Shown here: positions 8,609 to 17,112 of the stretch, one piece after another
Numbering within the stretch: position 1 is the first letter of the stretch
Layout of the letters: every line of letters begins with the position of its first letter
Translations under genes and position numbers: made by a program
Notes under the pieces: model-generated
The model's database searches: none
What the model was told of the DNA's origin: nothing
Seen by the model: the letters and a program-made list of their open reading frames with translations, nothing else
Assembly: GCF_004123845.1 (NCBI RefSeq)
Contig: NZ_NBDP01000003.1
Coordinates: forward strand, 620,001-684,000
Source of the DNA: Allobosea sp. Tri-44
GTDB lineage: Bacteria > Pseudomonadota > Alphaproteobacteria > Rhizobiales > Beijerinckiaceae
Length of the DNA stretch: 64,000 bases
Direction: 5' to 3'

Positions 8609-9040
8609 ATGCGAAACAGCATTCGTATCGTGACGGTCATTCTGACGGCCGCCCTCATCCAGCAGCCCGCGCTGGCGGTGCCTTTCGGCAATCGTGCTTC
8701 GGCCTTGAAAGAACAGAGCGACTTGATCGAGCCGGTCGTCTTCGTCCAGCGCGGCTTCGTCGCGCGGGGGCCGCGAGGCGGCGTCGTGGCTGGCCGCGCT
8801 GCCGTGGCGCGATCGCCTTACGTCCGACCGGTTCGCCCGGTCGTGCCGGTCCGACCAGCCTGGGTCCGGCCGCCCGGTTATTACTGGCACCCTGGGATGG
8901 CTGTCGCGGCCGGTGTCGCGATCGGCGCCGTCTCCGCTGCCGCGGCACGAGCCTGGGCAGGTCCGCCGCCGGCACCGGGCTATTGCTGGTACTATACGGA
9001 TCAAAGCAAGCGCCAGGGCTTCTGGGATGTGTGCCCCTAG
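8609..9040 (+). CDS. Small exported protein with PGYCWYYTD C-terminal motif
   Basis: A 143-residue product with a signal peptide (IRIVTVILTAALIQQPALAVP) and a proline/arginine/valine-rich middle (RPVRPVVPVRPAWVRPPGYYW). A hydrophobic Ala/Gly-rich stretch follows, then a C-terminus with two cysteines (PGYCWYYTDQSKRQGFWDVC). This C-terminal signature is frequent in small exported proteins of Bradyrhizobium/Bosea-type bacteria; the cysteines may form a disulfide. Function unknown. Start chosen for the signal peptide; GGAG lies about 14 bases upstream. Confidence 0.75.
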   Translation: MRNSIRIVTVILTAALIQQPALAVPFGNRASALKEQSDLIEPVVFVQRGFVARGPRGGVVAGRAAVARSPYVRPVRPVVPVRPAWVRPPGYYWHPGMAVAAGVAIGAVSAAAARAWAGPPPAPGYCWYYTDQSKRQGFWDVCP

Positions 9041-9233
9041 GCATTCCCGGCTGGGGAAAGCGGCGATGCACCTAGCGGCCTGATCGTGCTCTTTCGCCAG
9101 GGCTCGTCAGGCACCCTTGGGTCGCGCTCGATATGGTACCGGTCCGTCGTGAGGAGTGAGAGCGCATGAAGACGCACCGCCTTGGTATTCCGGTCGCAGC
9201 ATCGCTCGCGACCTCCCTCAGGGAGGCGGCCCG

Positions 9234-9494
9234 ATGAGCGGTTTAGACATCTTCGCCTGGATCGTGCTGATCGTCCTGGTCGCGAGCACGGTGGTCGTCC
9301 TCGTCGCCATGGCGATACTTCCCGGCATGGTTGCAAGGCGTCGCAATCATCCCTGGGCCGAAGCGGTCGCTGTCGGCGGCTGGGTCACGCTCTTTCTCGG
9401 CTTCGTGCTCTGGCCGGTCGTGCTGATCTGGGCCTATGTCGATGCGCCGGCGCCCGCGGCGCGGCGCGCGAACGGCGCGGAGACGACGCGATGA
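9234..9494 (+). CDS. DUF3302 inner-membrane protein (YiaW-like)
   Basis: An 86-residue protein with two membrane segments (LDIFAWIVLIVLVASTVVVL and VGGWVTLFLGFVLWPVVLIW), separated by a short basic loop PGMVARRRNHPWAEA typical of DUF3302. ATG 9234 is preceded by GGGAGG. Its stop overlaps the start of the HlyD-like gene (ATGA). E. coli yiaW and yiaV show the same pairing of a DUF3302 protein with a HlyD-type adaptor, so the two probably act together in the envelope. Confidence 0.85.
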   Translation: MSGLDIFAWIVLIVLVASTVVVLVAMAILPGMVARRRNHPWAEAVAVGGWVTLFLGFVLWPVVLIWAYVDAPAPAARRANGAETTR

Positions 9495-10423
9495 TCGTCG
9501 TCCTCCTCAACACCTATCTCGCTCTGCTCTTCATCCTGGTGAAGCTCCGGGTCATTCCGTTCAACCTGTTCTGGAAGGTCTCGCCGGCCATCGTCTTCGT
9601 GCTCCTGATGGTCGGCCTGTTCATCCCGATGAACTGGGGCGCGCCGCAAGGCCCCGTGCTCGTGGTGCGCAATTCGGTGGCCGTGATCCCCGACGTCGCC
9701 GGCGAGGTGACCGACGTCCCGGCCAAGGCCAATCAGCCGCTCAAGGCGGGGGATGTCCTGTTCAAGATCGACCCGGTTCCGTTCCAGGCGCAAGTGGATA
9801 CGATCGCGGCGCAGCTCGCGTTCCAGGAGACCCGCCTCGCCGAGATGTCGCAACTGCAGGCGCGCGGCACCGGCCGGACCTTCGACGTCGAGGAGCGGCA
9901 GGCCTCGGTCGACCAGCTCAAGGCGCAGCTCGTCAGCGCGAAATGGAACCTGGAGAAGACGATCGTTCGTGCACCCGCCGACGGCTATGTGACCAACCTC
10001 GCTTTGCGTAAGGGGGCCCGGGTCGCGACCTCGCCGGTGATGGCCTTTATCGACACCTCCGACACGATCATCGGCGCCGAGATCAATCAGATCGACGCCC
10101 GCTACATCGCTCCGGGCCAGGCGGTCGAGGCGACCTTCAAATACGCCCCCGGCCAGGTCTTCACCGGCAAGGTCGAGAGCATCCTGCAGGCGATCGCGAC
10201 GGGGCAGACGCAGGTCTCCGGTGCGGCGGTCACGCCAGTCTCGATCCAGTCGTCGCCCTTCGTCGTCCGCGTCCGGCTCGACGATCAGGCCATCGCCGCC
10301 TCCCTGCCTGCCGGTGCCGCCGGTGACGCCGCGATCTTCACCGATCGCGTCAAGGCGGCGCACATGATCCGCCGGGTCCTGCTGCGGCAGATCGCGATCA
10401 CGAACTACGTCAATCCGTTCTGA
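9491..10423 (+). CDS. HlyD-family membrane-fusion protein (YiaV/YibH-like)
   Basis: The 310-residue protein has two N-terminal membrane segments (LLNTYLALLFILVKL and PAIVFVLLMVGLFIPM). A split biotinyl-lipoyl domain follows (VIPDVAGEVTDVPAKANQPL and TIVRAPADGYVTNLALRKGA), flanking a coiled-coil hairpin, then a beta-barrel domain. This is the arrangement of HlyD/EmrA-type periplasmic adaptors of the YiaV group. The start overlaps the stop of the DUF3302 gene (ATGA), so the two are translationally coupled. No cognate transporter or outer-membrane factor is adjacent; the SphA-like barrel at 7.0-8.0 kb is a possible partner only by proximity. Confidence 0.9.
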   Translation: MIVVLLNTYLALLFILVKLRVIPFNLFWKVSPAIVFVLLMVGLFIPMNWGAPQGPVLVVRNSVAVIPDVAGEVTDVPAKANQPLKAGDVLFKIDPVPFQAQVDTIAAQLAFQETRLAEMSQLQARGTGRTFDVEERQASVDQLKAQLVSAKWNLEKTIVRAPADGYVTNLALRKGARVATSPVMAFIDTSDTIIGAEINQIDARYIAPGQAVEATFKYAPGQVFTGKVESILQAIATGQTQVSGAAVTPVSIQSSPFVVRVRLDDQAIAASLPAGAAGDAAIFTDRVKAAHMIRRVLLRQIAITNYVNPF

Positions 10424-10798
10424 GATCTGCCCGTTTTCGACTCGTATGTTCCCGAAGCCAATGGGCGCCCTTCTGCTGAAGGCAAGCCGGTCTCGCCGAC
10501 ATTTCTGACCCATGCTCCGAAGGAGTCGGTCAAGAAATGCGAATGGACGCCGCCGGCTGTTACAAAGGTGGTTTGAGAATTGCCATAAATGTGCAGGAGC
10601 AGCACCCGTGCATGGTGCTGCTCGAACGCGAGCGTGTTGCCTGGCGGCAGCGCGAACACTGAAGCCATCCCGGCTCTGTAACAGTTACAGCCTTAAGCTG
10701 AGCGGGCTCTTGTGCGAGCCTGCTGGTTGCGCACTGCGGTCGGGGCTTCCTTGCTCGATCCGATCGCTTGGATGACGTTACGGCATCGGGAGTGTTTC
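10424..10798. other. Sulfatase promoter region with a short protein-like relic
   Basis: After the HlyD stop the same frame stays open for 50 codons without a start (to 10576) and ends in a plausible protein tail (VSPTFLTHAP..., then CEWTPPAVTKVV), perhaps the 3' end of a lost gene. The right half holds the perfect palindrome at 10677-10689. A GGGAG ribosome-binding site precedes the sulfatase ATG. Confidence 0.4.
10677..10689. promoter_or_regulatory. Palindromic operator candidate, copy 2 (perfect)
   Basis: TGTAACAGTTACA is a perfect 13-bp odd palindrome followed by GCC, 110 bp before the sulfatase start. Copies at 8110 and 17025 share both the palindrome and the GCC flank, which makes chance unlikely. 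Confidence 0.65.
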
Positions 10799-12388
10799 AT
10801 GAAACGCCAAAAATTCCTGGCTGCGGCGGCGATGGCTGCCCTGATAGGCTTCGGGAGCAGCGCCGCCAAGGCCCAGCAGCCGGCACCGGCGCCGAGCCGG
10901 CCGAACATCCTCGTCATCTTCGGCGACGACGTCGGCCAGTCGAACATCAGCGCCTATTCGCACGGGCTCGTCGGCTACAAGACGCCGAACATCGACCGGA
11001 TCGCCAAGGAAGGCATGATGTTCACCGATTATTACGCGGAGAACAGCTGCACGGCCGGGCGCTCGACCTTCATCACCGGCCAGGTCTGCCTGCGCACCGG
11101 TCTGTGCAAGGTGGGCATTCCCGGCGCGACAGTCGGGCTTCAGGATCGTGACGTGACGATCGCGGAGGCGCTCAAGCCGCTGGGCTATGCCACGGGCCAG
11201 TTCGGCAAGAACCATCTCGGTGATCGCGACGAATACCTGCCGACGCGGCACGGCTTCGACGAGTTCTTTGGCAATCTCTACCACCTCAATGCCGAAGAGG
11301 AGCCCGAGAGGCCTTATTTCCCGAAGAACGACACAGCCTATGTGAAGGCCAATTCACCGCGCGGCGTGCTCAAATCATCAGCCGACGGCAAGATCGAGGA
11401 CACCGGGCCGCTGACCCGCAAGCGCATGGAAACGATCGATGACGAGACCACGGCCGGCGCGATCGACTTCATGCAGCGCCAGGTGAGGGCCAACAAGCCG
11501 TTCTTCACCTGGATGAACACCACGCGCATGCATGCCTTCACCCATGTACGCGAGTCGATGAAGGGAAAGAGCGGCATGCCCGGCAACGACTATGCCGACG
11601 GCATGATCGAACATGACGGCGATGTCGGAAAGCTGCTCAAGGCGATCGATGATCTCGGCATCGCCAACAACACCATCGTCGTCTACACCACCGACAACGG
11701 CCCGAACCAATGGTCCTGGCCCGACGCCGCGACGACGCAGTTCCGTTCCGAGAAGGACACCAACTGGGAAGGCGCCTTCCGCGTGCCGGCGATGATCCGT
11801 TGGCCTGGCCGGATCAAGGCTGGCGAGGTCTCGAACGAGATGATCTCGGGCCTCGACTGGTTCCCGACGCTGGTCGCGGCGGCAGGCGATGGCGAGGTCA
11901 AGGACAAGCTTGCCAAGGGGACGTCGCTCGGTAGCAAGCAGGCCAAGGTCCATCTCGACGGCTACAACCAGCTGCCCTATCTCACCGGCCAGCAACCGAA
12001 ATCGGCCCGCAACGAGTTCTTCTACTTCAACGATGACGGCGAGTTGGTTTCCTACCGCTTCAACGACTGGAAGATCGTGTTCTGCGAGCAGCGCGCACCA
12101 GGCGGGTTCACTGTCTGGTCCAATCCGTTCACCTGCCTGCGCGCGCCGAAGGTCTTCAACCTGCGCATGGACCCGATGGAGCGGGCCGATATCGTTTCGG
12201 ACCAGTATTATGACTGGCTCGCCAAGAACGCCTATCTGATCCAGTACGGCGTCTGGAAGGTCGCGCCCTTCCTGCAGACATTCAAGGACTTCCCACCGAG
12301 CCAGCGTCCGGCGAGCTTCAGCGTCGACCAGATGGTCGAGGCGTTGATGAAGAACCTGGATCAGGCCGCGAGCAAGGCTGCAAAGTAA
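10799..12388 (+). CDS. Arylsulfatase-type sulfatase, exported, Cys-type
   Basis: A 529-residue alkaline-phosphatase-superfamily sulfatase that should hydrolyse a sulfate ester in the periplasm. Starting at ATG 10799 it has a signal peptide ending near AAKAQQ. Metal-binding Asp43-Asp44 lie in LVIFGDDVGQSN. The maturation motif is Cys84-Thr-Ala-Gly-Arg88 (ENSCTAGRSTFITGQ), a CxAxR variant of CxPxR; Cys84 would be converted to formylglycine. A second metal site is seen in VVYTTDNGPNQWSWPD. The matching formylglycine-generating enzyme is encoded at 16047. A perfect hairpin follows the stop, and a shared palindrome precedes the gene. Confidence 0.93.
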   Translation: MKRQKFLAAAAMAALIGFGSSAAKAQQPAPAPSRPNILVIFGDDVGQSNISAYSHGLVGYKTPNIDRIAKEGMMFTDYYAENSCTAGRSTFITGQVCLRTGLCKVGIPGATVGLQDRDVTIAEALKPLGYATGQFGKNHLGDRDEYLPTRHGFDEFFGNLYHLNAEEEPERPYFPKNDTAYVKANSPRGVLKSSADGKIEDTGPLTRKRMETIDDETTAGAIDFMQRQVRANKPFFTWMNTTRMHAFTHVRESMKGKSGMPGNDYADGMIEHDGDVGKLLKAIDDLGIANNTIVVYTTDNGPNQWSWPDAATTQFRSEKDTNWEGAFRVPAMIRWPGRIKAGEVSNEMISGLDWFPTLVAAAGDGEVKDKLAKGTSLGSKQAKVHLDGYNQLPYLTGQQPKSARNEFFYFNDDGELVSYRFNDWKIVFCEQRAPGGFTVWSNPFTCLRAPKVFNLRMDPMERADIVSDQYYDWLAKNAYLIQYGVWKVAPFLQTFKDFPPSQRPASFSVDQMVEALMKNLDQAASKAAK

Positions 12389-12400
12389 GCGCCCGCAGCT

Positions 12401-12429
12401 GAGCGAACCGGCCAATGGCCGGTTCGCTC
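12401..12429. terminator. Strong hairpin between sulfatase and DUF1254 genes
   Basis: GAGCGAACCGGCC and GGCCGGTTCGCTC form a perfect 13-bp stem with an AAT loop, starting 12 bp after the sulfatase stop. No T-run follows, so it may be an attenuating or mRNA-stabilising structure rather than a full intrinsic terminator. It would let the sulfatase be made at a different level from the downstream genes. Confidence 0.7.
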
Positions 12430-12461
12430 CTAACGTGACGACCGAGTCACTTACGGGGAAA

Positions 12462-13916
12462 ATGGGTATGGGCATGGAGGGCGCATCGTCGCCGATCGCA
12501 GATGCAGGTTTGAGCCGGCGGGAGATCGTGCTCGGTGCGGCAAGCTTACTAGCGGGCAGTACCATTGCGCTTCCCGCCAGCGCGCAGGCGCTCTCGGCAA
12601 GCGAGGCCCGCGCCATCGCCAGGGAAGCCACGATCTACGGCTTCCCCATGGTCGACAGCTACCGCATCCAGCATTCGTACTTCGTCGACCGCGGTAGCCC
12701 GGAATACAAGGCGCCCTGGAACACGCTGGTCAACAATGCCCGGGTCTATACGCCCGACGACAAGGCGATCCAGACGCCGAACTCCGACACGCCCTATTCC
12801 TATGTCGGCGCCGATCTGCGGGCCGAACCGCTGGTCTTCACCGTGCCGGCGGTCGAGAAGGAGCGCTATTACTCGCTGCAGTTCATCGACCTCTACACCT
12901 TCGATTTCGCCTATGTCGGCAGCCGCGCCACCGGCAACGGCGCCGGCAGCCACCTCCTCGCCGGGCCAAACTGGAAAGGCAGCAAGCCCAAGGGCATCAA
13001 GTCGGTGATCCGCTGCGAGACCGATTTCGCCTTCGTGCTCTATCGGACGCAGCTTTTCGATCCGGCCGACATCGAGAAGGTCAAGGCGGTCCAGGCCGGC
13101 TACAAGGTCCAGCCGCTGTCGCAATTCCTGGGCGCCCCCGCGCCCGCGCCAGCCCCGACCGTCGCGTTCGCAAAGCCGCTGACGTCGGAACAGGAGCGCA
13201 ATTCGCTCGAATTCTTCGGGCTGCTGAACTTCCTGCTCCAGTTCTGTCCGCCCCATCCTTCCGAACGGGCGCTGCTGGCGCGCTTCGCCAGGATCGGCAT
13301 CGGAGCCGGCAAGAGCTTCGACGCTGCTTCACTTTCCCCGGAGATCCGCCAGGCCCTGCAAGACGGCATGGCCGATGGCTGGAAGGCCTTTGCGCAATAC
13401 AAGGAGACCCAGCTCGACACCGGCAAGCGAACCAGCGCAGAAGGCTTCGGCACACGCGCCTTTCTCAAGAACGATTACATGGCGCGCATGTCAGCCGCCG
13501 TACTCGGAATCTACGGGAACTCGAAGGACGAGGCGATCTATCCAGTTTATTTCGTCGATTCCGCTGGGCAGAAGCTGGAAGGCGGCAATCGCTACGTCCT
13601 GCGCTTCGCCCCGGGGCAATTGCCGCCAGTCAACGCCTTCTGGTCGCTGACCATGTACGAATTGCCGGCGAGCCTGCTCTACGCCAACCCCCTCAACCGA
13701 TACCTGATCAACTCGCCGATGCTGCCGAAGCTGAAGCGCGATGCCGATGGCGGCATCACGATCCATGTCCAGAACGAGTCGCCGGGGACAGATCGGGAGG
13801 CCAACTGGCTGCCTGCGCCGAAGGGCGCGTTCTTTGCGGTGATGCGTCTGTATTGGCCCAAACCGTCCGCATCGAACGGAAAATGGAAAGCGCCGCCGCT
13901 GGCGCGCGCGGTCTGA
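12462..13916 (+). CDS. DUF1254/DUF1214 domain protein, probably Tat-exported
   Basis: The 484-residue product starts with a twin-arginine-type signal (LSRREIVLGAASLLAG, then ALPASAQA). DUF1254 covers about residues 50-190 (EATIYGFPMVDSYR, TPNSDTPYSYVGADLR, RYYSLQFIDLYTFDFAYVG) and DUF1214 the C-terminal 120 residues (LPPVNAFWSLTMYE, with a closing NWLPAPKGAFFAVMRLYWPK). The biochemical function of this family is not established. ATG 12462 has CGGGGAA upstream; GTG 12435 is also in frame. It sits between the sulfatase and a second DUF1254 gene. Confidence 0.88.
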   Translation: MGMGMEGASSPIADAGLSRREIVLGAASLLAGSTIALPASAQALSASEARAIAREATIYGFPMVDSYRIQHSYFVDRGSPEYKAPWNTLVNNARVYTPDDKAIQTPNSDTPYSYVGADLRAEPLVFTVPAVEKERYYSLQFIDLYTFDFAYVGSRATGNGAGSHLLAGPNWKGSKPKGIKSVIRCETDFAFVLYRTQLFDPADIEKVKAVQAGYKVQPLSQFLGAPAPAPAPTVAFAKPLTSEQERNSLEFFGLLNFLLQFCPPHPSERALLARFARIGIGAGKSFDAASLSPEIRQALQDGMADGWKAFAQYKETQLDTGKRTSAEGFGTRAFLKNDYMARMSAAVLGIYGNSKDEAIYPVYFVDSAGQKLEGGNRYVLRFAPGQLPPVNAFWSLTMYELPASLLYANPLNRYLINSPMLPKLKRDADGGITIHVQNESPGTDREANWLPAPKGAFFAVMRLYWPKPSASNGKWKAPPLARAV

Positions 13917-13933
13917 CGAAAAGGAGACGCATC

Positions 13934-14965
13934 ATGCTCGCCAAGCACGCTATCCATATCCTTGCGATGACGATCGTCGCGGCCAGCGCCGCCCGCGCCC
14001 AGTCGTCCGGAGTGTCTGCGACCCCGGTCGGCGTCGACAACTTCGTCCGCGCCGAAACCGACCTGTACATGAGCAACATGGCCAGGGATGGCAGCTTCGG
14101 TAAGTTCCTGCATCGCCGCGAACCGGCCTCGATCGACAACCAGACGGTCATCCGGCTCAACCGCGACACGCTCTATTCGGCGGCGGTGTTCGATCTCGAC
14201 GCCGGGCCAGTGACGATCACGCTGCCGGATGCGGGCAAGCGCTTCATGTCGCTGCAGGTGATCAGCGAGGATCACTATGTGCCGATGGTGGCCTATGGCG
14301 CCGGCAGCTACACCATCGACAGGAAGAAGGTCGGCACGCGCTATGTCGCGACCGCCGTCCGCACGCTCGTCGACCCCTCCGACCCCAAGGACATCCAGCA
14401 GGTCCATGCCCTGCAGGACGCGATCAAGGTCAGCCAGAAGAGCCCCGGCAAGTTCGAGGTGGCGAATTGGGACCAGGCCAGCCAGAAGAAGGTCCGCGAC
14501 GCGCTGATCGTGCTCGGCTCGACCATTCCGGACTTCAAGAAGGCGTTCGGAACCAGGCAACAGGTCGATCCGGTCCGACACCTGATCGGCTCCGCTTCGG
14601 CCTGGGGTGGCAATCCCGACAAGGACGCGACCTATCTCAACATCACGCCGAGCGGGAACGACGGCAAGACCGTTTACAAGCTCGCCGTCAAGGATGTGCC
14701 GGTCAACGGCTTCTGGTCGGTCAGCCTCTACAATGCCGAGGGCTACTACCAGAAGAACCCCTACGACGCGTACAGCCTCAACAACCTGACCGCGAAAAAG
14801 AGCCCCGATGGCTCGATCGCGATCCAGTTCGGCGGCTGCGACGGCAAGATCCCCAACTGCCTGCCGACCATGCCGGGCTGGAACTACACCGTGCGGCTCT
14901 ATCGCCCACGCGCCGAGATCCTGAACGGCAAATGGAAGTTCCCGCAACCGCAGCCGGTCTCGTAA
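13934..14965 (+). CDS. DUF1254/DUF1214 domain protein, exported, shorter paralogue
   Basis: A 343-residue protein with a Sec-type signal peptide (AIHILAMTIVAASAARAQ) and an AAGGAGA ribosome-binding site. It keeps the family's NRDTLYSAAVFDLDAGPVTI motif, an FMSLQVISEDHYVPMV segment and the C-terminal NGFWSVSLYNAEGYY of DUF1214. It is about 140 residues shorter than the preceding paralogue and has a different export signal (Sec rather than Tat), so the two are probably not redundant. A Cys pair (GGCDGKIPNC) near the C-terminus may form a disulfide. Function unknown. Confidence 0.87.
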   Translation: MLAKHAIHILAMTIVAASAARAQSSGVSATPVGVDNFVRAETDLYMSNMARDGSFGKFLHRREPASIDNQTVIRLNRDTLYSAAVFDLDAGPVTITLPDAGKRFMSLQVISEDHYVPMVAYGAGSYTIDRKKVGTRYVATAVRTLVDPSDPKDIQQVHALQDAIKVSQKSPGKFEVANWDQASQKKVRDALIVLGSTIPDFKKAFGTRQQVDPVRHLIGSASAWGGNPDKDATYLNITPSGNDGKTVYKLAVKDVPVNGFWSVSLYNAEGYYQKNPYDAYSLNNLTAKKSPDGSIAIQFGGCDGKIPNCLPTMPGWNYTVRLYRPRAEILNGKWKFPQPQPVS

Positions 14966-15002
14966 CACCGGGCGAAAGACAAGAGAGACAGAGGAGGTTC
15001 GC

Positions 15003-16004
15003 ATGCTGAACCGCCGTGCTTTAGGCGTCGCGCTGCTGTCGGCGGGGCTGATGGGCTGGAGCTTCGGCGCCCAGGCGCAGACCGACCCGCTGCCGTCCTG
15101 GAACGACAGCAAGGCCAAGCAAGCGATCCTCGACTTCGTCGCCAAGGTGACGCGCGAGGGCGGCCCGGACTTCGTCAGGCCGGCCGAGCGCATCGCCACA
15201 TTCGACAATGACGGCACGCTCTGGGCCGAGCAGCCGGTCTATTTCCAGCTCCAGTTCGCGCTGGACGAGATCAAGCGCCAGGCCAGGGACAAGCCGGAGC
15301 TCGCCGCCACGGAGCCGTATCGCTCGGTCGTCGCCGGCAACCTCAAGGGGCTGATGGCGAATGGCGGTAAGGGGCTGCAGCAGGCGCTCGCGGCCAGCCA
15401 TACCGGCATGACCACCGATCAGTTCGCGACGCTGGTGCGCAACTGGCTCGATACGGCAAGCCATCCGACAAAGCAGCGACGCTATGACGAGATGGTCTAC
15501 CAGCCGCAGCTTGAGCTGCTGGCCTATCTGCGCGCCAATGGCTTCAAGACCTTCATCGTCTCGGGCGGTGGCGTCGAGTTCATGCGGGTCTTCGCCGAGA
15601 AGGCCTACGGCATCCCGCCGGAGCAGGTGGTCGGCTCCTCGGGCTTGGTGAAGTTCCGCCTCGATCCGGCCGGCAAGCCCGAGCTGTTCAAGGAGCCCAA
15701 GGTCGAGTTCGTCGATGACGGGCCGGGCAAGCCCGTCGGCATCAACCGCTTCATCGGCCGCCGCCCGATCCTGGCCTTCGGCAACTCCGACGGCGACCTG
15801 CAGATGCTCCAGTACACTGCGGCAGGGCCCGGCCCGCGGCTCACCCTGATCGTCCGCCACACCGACGCCGAGCGCGAATGGGCCTACGACCGGACATCGG
15901 CGATTGGCAAGCTGGACAAGGCGCTCGACGAGGCCGCGGCCAAGGGCTGGACGGTCGTCGACATGAAGGCCGACTGGAAGAAGGTCTTTCCGAACGGGCC
16001 GTGA
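15003..16004 (+). CDS. HAD-superfamily phosphatase, exported
   Basis: This 333-residue protein has a signal peptide (ALGVALLSAGLMGWSFGAQA-Q) and the HAD motifs: Asp68-x-Asp70-Gly-Thr (ATFDNDGTLWA, nucleophile and general acid), motif II in FIVSGGGVEF, and motif IV in AFGNSDGDLQML. It resembles the phosphoserine-phosphatase-like group whose members are exported. It should hydrolyse a phosphomonoester in the periplasm. Its place between the DUF1254 genes and the formylglycine-generating enzyme puts it in the same envelope cluster; AGGAGG at 14991-14996 is the ribosome-binding site. Confidence 0.9.
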   Translation: MLNRRALGVALLSAGLMGWSFGAQAQTDPLPSWNDSKAKQAILDFVAKVTREGGPDFVRPAERIATFDNDGTLWAEQPVYFQLQFALDEIKRQARDKPELAATEPYRSVVAGNLKGLMANGGKGLQQALAASHTGMTTDQFATLVRNWLDTASHPTKQRRYDEMVYQPQLELLAYLRANGFKTFIVSGGGVEFMRVFAEKAYGIPPEQVVGSSGLVKFRLDPAGKPELFKEPKVEFVDDGPGKPVGINRFIGRRPILAFGNSDGDLQMLQYTAAGPGPRLTLIVRHTDAEREWAYDRTSAIGKLDKALDEAAAKGWTVVDMKADWKKVFPNGP

Positions 16005-16046
16005 CGATGCAAACGCGAGGGATTCCAGCTTGAGAGACGCCAGACC

Positions 16047-17003
16047 ATGACGGATGCCGCAGTGCAAGCGGTGCGCTCGAACACCGAAGGCATGGTCCAC
16101 GTCCCGAGCGGCACATTCCGGATGGGCTCGGACAAGCATTATGCCGAGGAGGCTCCGAGCCATCGTGTCAGCGTCGACGCCTTCTGGATCGATACGGCGC
16201 CGGTGACGAACCGGCAGTTCCGCGCTTTCGTGGAGGCGACGGGCTATGTCACCTTCGCCGAGATCGCGCCAGATCCGGCGGATTATCCCGGGGCCTTGCC
16301 GCATATGCTGCGGGCCGGCTCGCTGATGTTCAACCCGCCGACGCATCCCGTCGACCTGCGCGACTGGTCGCAATGGTGGTCCTTCAAGTTCGGTGCGACC
16401 TGGCGCAAGCCCTACGGCTCCGGCTCGTCGCTCAAGGGGCTCGATGACCATCCGGTCATCCATGTCGCCTATCGCGATGCGCAGGCCTATGCCGCCTGGG
16501 TCGGCAAGTCGCTGCCGACGGAGGCGGAATGGGAGTTCGCCGCCTGGGGCGGGCGCGAAGGCGCCGAATTTGCCTGGGGCGACGAGCTCATGCCGGAAGG
16601 CCGCCACATGGCGAACATCTGGCAGGGCAATTTTCCGAACGAGAACACCAGGGAGGACGGTTGGGCCCGCACCTCGCCGGTCAGGGCCTTTCCGCCGAAC
16701 GGCTACGGGCTCTACGACATGATCGGCAATGTCTGGGAATGGACGACCGATTTCTGGTCGGTCAGGCATCAAGCGGATGCGCCCAAGGCGTGCTGCGTGC
16801 CGCAGAATCCCCGCGGCGGCCCCGAGGCCGAGAGCTACGATCAGCGCCAGCCGGCGATCCGCATTCCCCGCAAGGTCCTGAAGGGCGGCTCGCATCTTTG
16901 CGCGCCGAGCTATTGCCGACGTTATCGGCCGGCGGCCCGCCATACGGAGCCGGTCGATACCTCGACCAGCCATGTCGGCTTTCGCTGCGTCGTACGCGCG
17001 TGA
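16047..17003 (+). CDS. Formylglycine-generating enzyme (SUMF1/FGE family)
   Basis: The 318-residue product has the complete SUMF1 fold signatures: GMVHVPSGTFRMGSD near the N-terminus, PVTNRQFRAFVEATGY, LPTEAEWEFAAWGG, YDMIGNVWEWTTDF and the catalytic C-terminus. Cys285 and Cys290 in LCAPSYCRRYR have the Cys-x4-Cys spacing of the copper-binding pair in aerobic FGE, so it should convert the sulfatase Cys84 (CTAGR motif, 10.8 kb) to formylglycine. No signal peptide is visible, so modification would take place in the cytoplasm before export. Confidence 0.93.
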   Translation: MTDAAVQAVRSNTEGMVHVPSGTFRMGSDKHYAEEAPSHRVSVDAFWIDTAPVTNRQFRAFVEATGYVTFAEIAPDPADYPGALPHMLRAGSLMFNPPTHPVDLRDWSQWWSFKFGATWRKPYGSGSSLKGLDDHPVIHVAYRDAQAYAAWVGKSLPTEAEWEFAAWGGREGAEFAWGDELMPEGRHMANIWQGNFPNENTREDGWARTSPVRAFPPNGYGLYDMIGNVWEWTTDFWSVRHQADAPKACCVPQNPRGGPEAESYDQRQPAIRIPRKVLKGGSHLCAPSYCRRYRPAARHTEPVDTSTSHVGFRCVVRA

Positions 17004-17024
17004 CTGGGGCCGCACTCGCGCGGC

Positions 17025-17037
17025 TGTAACTGTAACA
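17025..17037. promoter_or_regulatory. Palindromic operator candidate, copy 3
   Basis: TGTAACTGTAACA matches TGTAACnGTTACA at 11 of 12 fixed positions; on the minus strand it is followed by GCC like the other copies. It lies 76 bp before the moxR start and so splits the FGE gene from the moxR/bat operon as a separate regulated unit. Confidence 0.55.
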
Positions 17038-17112
17038 AGGCTGACTTCGCGCGAGCCTCTCGCGCAAATCGTCTGGTCACCGCGCCGATCGGCGCCCTGT
17101 CGGAGCCGAGCG

